DNA from: Rhizobium sp. R635
GTDB taxonomy: Bacteria > Pseudomonadota > Alphaproteobacteria > Rhizobiales > Rhizobiaceae
DNA length: 64,000 bases
Direction: 5' to 3'
Assembly: GCF_002211285.1 (NCBI RefSeq)
Contig: NZ_LOKX01000007.1
Span: 62,001 to 126,000 of the forward strand
Position numbers and translations under genes: made by a program. Below, piece after piece: positions 59,552 through 64,000 of this stretch (positions within the stretch are counted from its first letter, which is position 1; each line of letters opens with the position of its first letter). The notes under the pieces are model-generated. The model was not told the origin of the DNA and did not search any database. It saw nothing but the letters and a program-made list of their open reading frames with translations.

Positions 59552-60555
59552 CGCGGATGCCTCAGCCGGGGATTGGCGATGATCGCGAGGATATCGGCCG
59601 TCATGTTTAGGAAGATGTAGACGGCTGCGAAGATCAGGCCGCAGGCCTGCACCACAGGCATGTCGCGCACGGTGACCGCATCGACCATATATTGCCCCAT
59701 GCCGGGATAGACGAAGACCACCTCGACGACGACGACACCGACCACGAGATAGGCGAGGTTCAACGCGACGACATTGATGATCGGCGCCAGCGCATTGGGG
59801 GCGGCGTGCTTGACGATCGAGCGGAAGCCGCTGAGGCCCTTCAGCTCGGCGGTCTCCATATAGGCCGACGACATGACCGAGAGGATCGCGGCCCGCGTCA
59901 TGCGCATCATGTGGGCAAGCACGACGAGCACCAGGGTCGCCGTCGGCAGCGCGATCGCCTTCAACCGCTCGATGAAGCCCATGCTGTCATAGACGGTCGC
60001 CGGAAAGGTCGCCATGCCGAGTTTCACGGCGAAAAACAGGATCAGCAGGTAGCCGATGAAGAATTCCGGCAGCGAGATCGCCGCCAGCGAAATCACGTTG
60101 ATGATCTTGTCGGGCATTCGGTTGCGGAAATGCACCGACAGCATGCCGAGGCCGACGGCGAGCGGCACCGATATGACAGCCGCGAAACCCGCGAGGAACA
60201 GCGAATTTCCCAGGCGTTTGCCGATCTGTTCGCTCACCGAATTCTTGCTGGCCCAGGAGGTGCCGAAGTCACCCTGAACGGCATTGCCGAGCCACTCGAC
60301 GTAACGCGTCGTTACCGGCCGGTTCAGCCCGAGATCCTGACGGATATTGGCGACGGCCTGCGGCGTTGCCGACTGGCCGAGATAGGTTGTCGCAAAATCG
60401 CCGGGCAGGGCTTCCAGCCCGCCGAAGATCAGGATGGACACGGCAAAAAGCAGGACGATGCTGAGCACGAAGCGCTCGAGGATGAGAGCCAGCAGCGGAA
60501 AACGCTGCCGGAACCGGAGGCCGGGCAGGATATTGCTTGGAGCAGGATTGGTCAT
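59548..60555 (-). CDS. Peptide-type ABC transporter permease (DppB-like)
   Basis: A 335-residue permease. LPGDFATTYLGQSATPQAVA and LGLNRPVTTRYVEWLGNAVQ in the large periplasmic loop are DppB/OppB signatures, and MRMTRAAILSVMSSAYMETA is the EAA region. It is separated from the upstream binding-protein gene by 95 bases that contain a strong hairpin. Confidence 0.93.
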   Translation of the reverse strand: MTNPAPSNILPGLRFRQRFPLLALILERFVLSIVLLFAVSILIFGGLEALPGDFATTYLGQSATPQAVANIRQDLGLNRPVTTRYVEWLGNAVQGDFGTSWASKNSVSEQIGKRLGNSLFLAGFAAVISVPLAVGLGMLSVHFRNRMPDKIINVISLAAISLPEFFIGYLLILFFAVKLGMATFPATVYDSMGFIERLKAIALPTATLVLVVLAHMMRMTRAAILSVMSSAYMETAELKGLSGFRSIVKHAAPNALAPIINVVALNLAYLVVGVVVVEVVFVYPGMGQYMVDAVTVRDMPVVQACGLIFAAVYIFLNMTADILAIIANPRLRHPR

Positions 60556-60584
60556 GGCGAAGACCTAGCGCTGAAACGTCGGGA

Positions 60585-60610
60585 GGACCGCGGGTTTCAT
60601 CCCACGGTCC
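60585..60610 (-). promoter_or_regulatory. Intercistronic hairpin after the peptide-type binding-protein gene
   Basis: On the transcribed minus strand the arms GGACCGTGGG (60610-60601) and CCCGCGGTCC (60594-60585) pair at all 10 positions, one as G-U, with loop ATGAAA. On the opposite strand the same position is a C-A mismatch, so the structure is better as minus-strand RNA, the direction of the operon. It lies 41 bases past the binding-protein stop and 30 bases before the permease start, and probably limits permease expression relative to binding protein. Confidence 0.6.
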
Positions 60611-60650
60611 CGGCTTCGTTGGAGATCGGAAGGGCGTGGGCCCTTTGCCG

Positions 60651-62240
60651 CTAGGCGTCCAGCCAGACGCGGGTTGCGACGTAGCCGTTCGACATGTCGT
60701 TGCCGATGTCGTGGACGTAACCCTTCACCTGCTTGGTGGAGGCGTTCACGAAATCGTTGAACATCGGCAGGATCACGCCGCCCTCGTCGCGCACCATCAT
60801 CGCCATGGCGCGGTACATGTCCTTGCGCTTGGCTTCGTCAAGTTCGGAGCGGGCCTGCAGCAGCAGCTTGTCGAAGTCGGGGCGCTTGAACTTGGTGTCG
60901 TTCCAGTCCGCCGTCGAGAGATAGGCGGTGGAATACATCTGGTCCTGCGTCGGCCGGCCGCCCCAATAGGAGGTCGAGAAGGGCTGGACGTTCCAGACAT
61001 TGGTCCAGTAGCCGTCGCCCGGTTCGCGCTTGACCTCGATCTCGATGCCGGCCTTCTTGCAGCTTTCCTGATAGAGCACGGCCGCATCGACACCGCCGGG
61101 GAAGGCGACTTCCGAGGTGCGCAGCAGCACCGAGCCGCTATGGCCCGACTTCTTGTAATGGAAGGCCGCCTTGTCGGGATCGTACACACGCTGCTCGATG
61201 CCCTCTGGGAAGAGCGCATAGGTGCTGTTGATCGGGAAGTCGTTGCCGACCTTGCCGTAGCCGCCGAGGATCTTCTGCACCATGGTCTCGCGGTCCATGG
61301 CATATTTGAGCGCCAGGCGCAGGTCATTATTGTCGAACGGCGCCTTGTCGCAATGCATGATGAAGACGTAATGGCCGCGGCCTGATGTCGAGAGGATCTC
61401 GACATTGGGCGCGCGCTTCAGCAGGTTGACCGTCTTCGGGTCGACGCGGTTGATATAGTGCACCTGGCCTGATGACAGCGCCGCGATGCGGGCGGTGGCG
61501 TCGTTCATGCCGATGATCTCGATCGAATCGACATAACCGCGGTCGCTGCGCCAGTCGTCCTTGTTCTTCTCGAAAGTGGCGCGGACGCCGGCCTCGAAGC
61601 TCGTCAGCTTGTACGGGCCGGTGCCGATCGAGGCCAGCGGATCGTCGACGCCGCCGTTCGGCTGGATGACCAGATGGTAGTCCGACAGCAGCAACGGCAT
61701 GTCGGCATTGCCTTCGCTGAGTGTCAGCACGAGGTTGCCGCCGTCGGCCTTGATCTCCTTGATCGAGCCGAGAACACCGAGCGCACCGGATTCCGACTTC
61801 GCATCGGTATGGCGCTTCAGCGTCGCGACGACGTCGTCGATCGTCAGTTCCTTGCCGTCGTGGAACTTGACGCCCTTGCGGATCTTGAAGGTCCAGGTGA
61901 CGGCATCCTTCGACGGCTCCCAGGATTCGGCGAGCGCCGGCACGGCGGCCCCCGTCAGCGGATCGGATTCGACCAGCATGTCACCCCAGCAGCGGCCGAC
62001 GCAGAACATGAACTGCGACAGGAATTTTGCCGGGTCTTTGGAATCGGTAGCAGCGCCGCCTTCGAGGCCGAGCTTCAGGTGGCCGCCACGCTTCGGTTCG
62101 GCGGCTTCGGCGCTTTCGGTGAAGAGCTTGTCGGCAACGGCAAGTGTGATGCCGGCTGCCATGGCGCGTCCCATGAATTCGCGGCGGCTGAGCCCGCCCG
62201 CGGTGACGCGGCTTGCGAGATATTTGGTATAGTCGTTCAT
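60651..62240 (-). CDS. Peptide-type ABC transporter substrate-binding protein (SBP_bac_5)
   Basis: A 529-residue binding protein of the dipeptide/oligopeptide/nickel family. The N terminus TAGGLSRREFMGRAMAAGIT contains the twin-arginine motif SRREFM before a hydrophobic stretch, indicating Tat export. PALAESWEPSKDAVTWTFKI and RKGVKFHDGKELTIDDVVAT are the family signature. Ligands of this family range from peptides to opines, sugars and other organics, so the neighbouring CocE hydrolase, CaiD and acyl-CoA ligase genes are a better guide than the name. Confidence 0.93.
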   Translation of the reverse strand: MNDYTKYLASRVTAGGLSRREFMGRAMAAGITLAVADKLFTESAEAAEPKRGGHLKLGLEGGAATDSKDPAKFLSQFMFCVGRCWGDMLVESDPLTGAAVPALAESWEPSKDAVTWTFKIRKGVKFHDGKELTIDDVVATLKRHTDAKSESGALGVLGSIKEIKADGGNLVLTLSEGNADMPLLLSDYHLVIQPNGGVDDPLASIGTGPYKLTSFEAGVRATFEKNKDDWRSDRGYVDSIEIIGMNDATARIAALSSGQVHYINRVDPKTVNLLKRAPNVEILSTSGRGHYVFIMHCDKAPFDNNDLRLALKYAMDRETMVQKILGGYGKVGNDFPINSTYALFPEGIEQRVYDPDKAAFHYKKSGHSGSVLLRTSEVAFPGGVDAAVLYQESCKKAGIEIEVKREPGDGYWTNVWNVQPFSTSYWGGRPTQDQMYSTAYLSTADWNDTKFKRPDFDKLLLQARSELDEAKRKDMYRAMAMMVRDEGGVILPMFNDFVNASTKQVKGYVHDIGNDMSNGYVATRVWLDA

Positions 62241-62315
62241 TCCCCAGTTCCTTCTTTGGTGCGTTGACAGAACTTCCGGGCAGGATCGCAGACGGTTTCC
62301 TCTCCGCCTCCGGTG

Positions 62316-62330
62316 CCCGCATCATGCGGG
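62316..62330 (-). promoter_or_regulatory. Small hairpin between caiD-like and binding-protein genes
   Basis: CCCGCA (62316-62321) and TGCGGG (62325-62330) pair around a 3-base loop within the 116-base gap 62241-62356. A short T-run lies on its upstream side on the minus strand rather than downstream, so full termination is unlikely. A secondary promoter for the transporter genes could be in this gap. Confidence 0.35.
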
Positions 62331-62356
62331 AAAATGCTGCGGTTGCCGCCGCCTCG

Positions 62357-63139
62357 TTACCGTCCTTTCCAAATGGGGCTTCGCTTCTCCGCGAAAGCCC
62401 GCACGCCTTCCAATTGGTCTTCGCTCGAATAGAGCCTGTCGACTGTCGCAAACTGCCGTTTGGTGATCTTGTTCATGGCAGTCTGGAACGTCGAACCCTC
62501 TGCTTCGCGCACGATTTCCTTGATGGCCGCATAGACGAGCGGCGGCCCGCTTTCGAGCAGGCGGGCAAGCTCCCAGGCCCGTTCCATCAGCCGCTCGGCC
62601 GGCAGGATCTCGTTGACGAAACCCCAGCGATGCGCCTCGTGAACGTCGAGCCAGCGGCCCGTCAGAAGCATGTCCATGGCGATGTGATAGGGAATGCGCT
62701 TCGGCAGCTTGATCGAAGCGGCATCGGCGACCGTGCCCGAGCGGATTTCCGGCAGGGCGAAGGTCGCGTGCTCGGCGGCGATAATGAGATCGGTCGAAAG
62801 CGCGATCTCCAGCCCGCCGCCGCAACAGATGCCGTTGACCGCACAAATGACCGGCTTGTTGAGGTCGCGCAGCTCCTGCAGCCCGCCGAAACCGCCGACG
62901 CCATAGTCGCCGTCGACGGCATCGCCAGCGGCGGCCGCCTTGAGGTCCCAGCCGGCACAGAAAAACTTTTCGCCGGCACCCGAGACGATGGCGACGCGCA
63001 AGGCCGGATCGTCACGGAAATCACGAAAGATCAGTCCCATGGCGCGGCTGGTCGCAAGGTCGATGGCATTCGCCTTCGGTCGGTCGATGACGACTTCGAG
63101 CACTCCGCCCTCACGCCGTATGCGGATATGGTCGGTCAA
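62357..63139 (-). CDS. Enoyl-CoA hydratase/isomerase family protein, CaiD-like
   Basis: A 260-residue crotonase-fold enzyme very like carnitinyl-CoA dehydratase CaiD in length and motifs. VVIDRPKANAIDLATSRAMG, GAGEKFFCAGWDLKAAAAGD and GGFGGLQELRDLNKPVICAVNG (split here by normal family spacing) are seen, with the oxyanion-hole region ICCGGGLEIALSTDLI and the C-terminal AFAEKRSPIWKGR. It would hydrate, dehydrate or isomerise a CoA thioester. Its start overlaps the stop of the acyl-CoA ligase gene by 4 bases. True carnitine metabolism is possible, but no other cai gene is visible. Confidence 0.87.
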   Translation of the reverse strand: MTDHIRIRREGGVLEVVIDRPKANAIDLATSRAMGLIFRDFRDDPALRVAIVSGAGEKFFCAGWDLKAAAAGDAVDGDYGVGGFGGLQELRDLNKPVICAVNGICCGGGLEIALSTDLIIAAEHATFALPEIRSGTVADAASIKLPKRIPYHIAMDMLLTGRWLDVHEAHRWGFVNEILPAERLMERAWELARLLESGPPLVYAAIKEIVREAEGSTFQTAMNKITKRQFATVDRLYSSEDQLEGVRAFAEKRSPIWKGR

Positions 63140-64000
63140 TTGGGTTGCCTCCTTCGCCGTATGAGAGCATCGACTGCGGCAACACCACGCCCTTCGGGAA
63201 GAACCATCAGGGGATTAAGGTCCAGTTCCTCCAGACGCACCGCATTCTTTACGACATATTCTGCCGTATATGCGACAGCATCGACCGCGGCTTCGAGATC
63301 GCCTTTCGGCTGCCCGCGATAGCCGCTGATCAATTTTGCAATTTTGAGACGCGAAATCGCCGCGCGAATATCGGCTTTCGTCGCCGGAAGCGGCAGGATG
63401 ACGGAATCTTCGAGCAGTTCGACGAAGATTCCGCCCGCTCCCAATGTCAGCGACAATCCGAAGACCGGGTCGCGGCTGGCACCGACGATGAGTTCGGCGA
63501 CCGGCGGATCGACCATCTTCTCGATGAGGTATCCGCCATTCGACGGCATTTTCGCCGCCGCGTTCAAGACGGCCTCACTATCTCTGAGATTGAGCGCGAC
63601 GGCGCCGGCCTCGGTCTTGTGCGCAATGCCGAGACCCTTCAGCACGACGGGAAAACCGAGCCGCTCGGCCTGCTCGGCGGCTTCACTGGGAGAAAAAGCC
63701 TGCAGCCCCCGGGGAACGGGGAGGCCGCAGGCAGCAAGCTCCGTCTTCGCATCGGCTTCCGTCAGCGTCTCGATTTCGCCGTCCATGGACGGCACGTCGA
63801 GCAGCGGCAGGGGAGGCGGGCGATCCCAGACCTTGCCAATACCGGCGGCGACTTCCGCCGCGATGATGGCTTCGTCGATGCCCGAAAAGGCGACGATGCC
63901 ATTCGCCATCAGCCGCTCGGCGATCGGCTCGGGCATATTCTCGGGAAGGGTCGCGAGAAGGCCGGCCAGCGCGCCGGTGGCAGTGGCCGCTGCGATAACC
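63136..64000 (-). CDS. NDP-forming acyl-CoA synthetase, C-terminal part (N terminus outside window)
   Basis: The last ~287 residues of an acetate-CoA ligase (ADP-forming)-type enzyme. The ATP-grasp domain is visible: GLPVPRGLQAFSPSEAAEQA, LGFPVVLKGLGIAHKTEAGA, VEKMV-like YLIEKMVDPPVAELIVGASR, FGLSLTLGAGGIFVELLEDS and the terminal LEELDLNPLMVLPEGRGVAA. The CoA-binding and CoA-ligase domains would lie beyond the right edge. It activates an organic acid to its CoA ester and is coupled to the CaiD-like gene by a 4-base overlap, so the two act in sequence. Confidence 0.9.
   Translation of the reverse strand, partial: VIAAATATGALAGLLATLPENMPEPIAERLMANGIVAFSGIDEAIIAAEVAAGIGKVWDRPPPLPLLDVPSMDGEIETLTEADAKTELAACGLPVPRGLQAFSPSEAAEQAERLGFPVVLKGLGIAHKTEAGAVALNLRDSEAVLNAAAKMPSNGGYLIEKMVDPPVAELIVGASRDPVFGLSLTLGAGGIFVELLEDSVILPLPATKADIRAAISRLKIAKLISGYRGQPKGDLEAAVDAVAYTAEYVVKNAVRLEELDLNPLMVLPEGRGVAAVDALIRRRRQPN

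Noticed and set aside
1..64000. CRISPR arrays, rRNA, tRNA and insertion sequences
   Set aside because: No regularly spaced repeats, no structural-RNA signatures and no transposase-like proteins were seen on either strand.

Overview
The window is a high-G+C stretch of an alphaproteobacterial genome, most likely a Rhizobium (R. leguminosarum/etli type) or a close relative. The reasons are the dense ABC-uptake operons, the MctS-MctR-MctP monocarboxylate system known from R. leguminosarum, a chemoreceptor ending in the rhizobial-type pentapeptide DWEEF, a TGA-N9-TCA box in front of an iron-uptake operon, and the L-idonate/gluconate catabolic set. No rRNA, tRNA, CRISPR array, transposase or phage gene was seen. 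Nearly all coding space is metabolic, transport or regulatory.

Layout. 1-2.6 kb: end of a sugar ABC operon (ATPase, binding protein) divergent from an IclR regulator. 2.9-7.0 kb: flavin monooxygenase plus NitT/TauT-type ABC transporter (system A). 7.0-10.3 kb: a PIN toxin/Phd antitoxin pair, then a ClC chloride channel divergent from a MarR regulator with a long palindrome between them. 10.3-13.3 kb: iron-siderophore ABC transporter. 13.5-18.1 kb: polar amino-acid ABC transporter with a homocysteine S-methyltransferase, divergent from an Lrp regulator. 18.2-22.2 kb: MctS/MctR two-component system, a DUF3311 protein and the MctP permease.

22.2-30.7 kb is a visibly more A+T-rich island. It holds all four dTDP-L-rhamnose genes (rfbB, rfbA, rfbC, rfbD), three glycosyltransferases and a Wzm/Wzt exporter, and looks like a cluster for a rhamnose-rich surface polysaccharide. 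A near-identical 26-bp terminator hairpin lies at each end of it.

30.7-35.0 kb: a methyl-accepting chemotaxis protein and a diguanylate cyclase. 35.0-40.2 kb: a second flavin-monooxygenase/ABC system (system B), paralogous to A. 40.4-51.2 kb: an L-idonate/gluconate-type sugar-acid regulon: ABC transporter, 3-hydroxyisobutyrate-dehydrogenase-like enzyme, gluconokinase, IdnO, a 2-hydroxyacid dehydrogenase, IdnD, a LacI repressor and an SMP-30 lactonase. It is tied together by four copies of a GTTATCGATAAC-like operator. 51.3-53.9 kb: an ECF sigma factor overlapping a membrane VWA protein that is probably its anti-sigma partner. 54.2-55.1 kb: an HSL-family esterase. 55.1-64.0 kb: one long minus-strand operon with an NDP-forming acyl-CoA ligase, CaiD-like enoyl-CoA hydratase, peptide-type ABC transporter and CocE/NonD hydrolase, running off the right edge.

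Several binding-protein genes are followed by a strong hairpin before the next gene, as expected where the binding protein is needed in excess. The least characterised parts are the twin monooxygenase/transporter systems, the CocE-CaiD-ligase operon and the origin of the rhamnan island.
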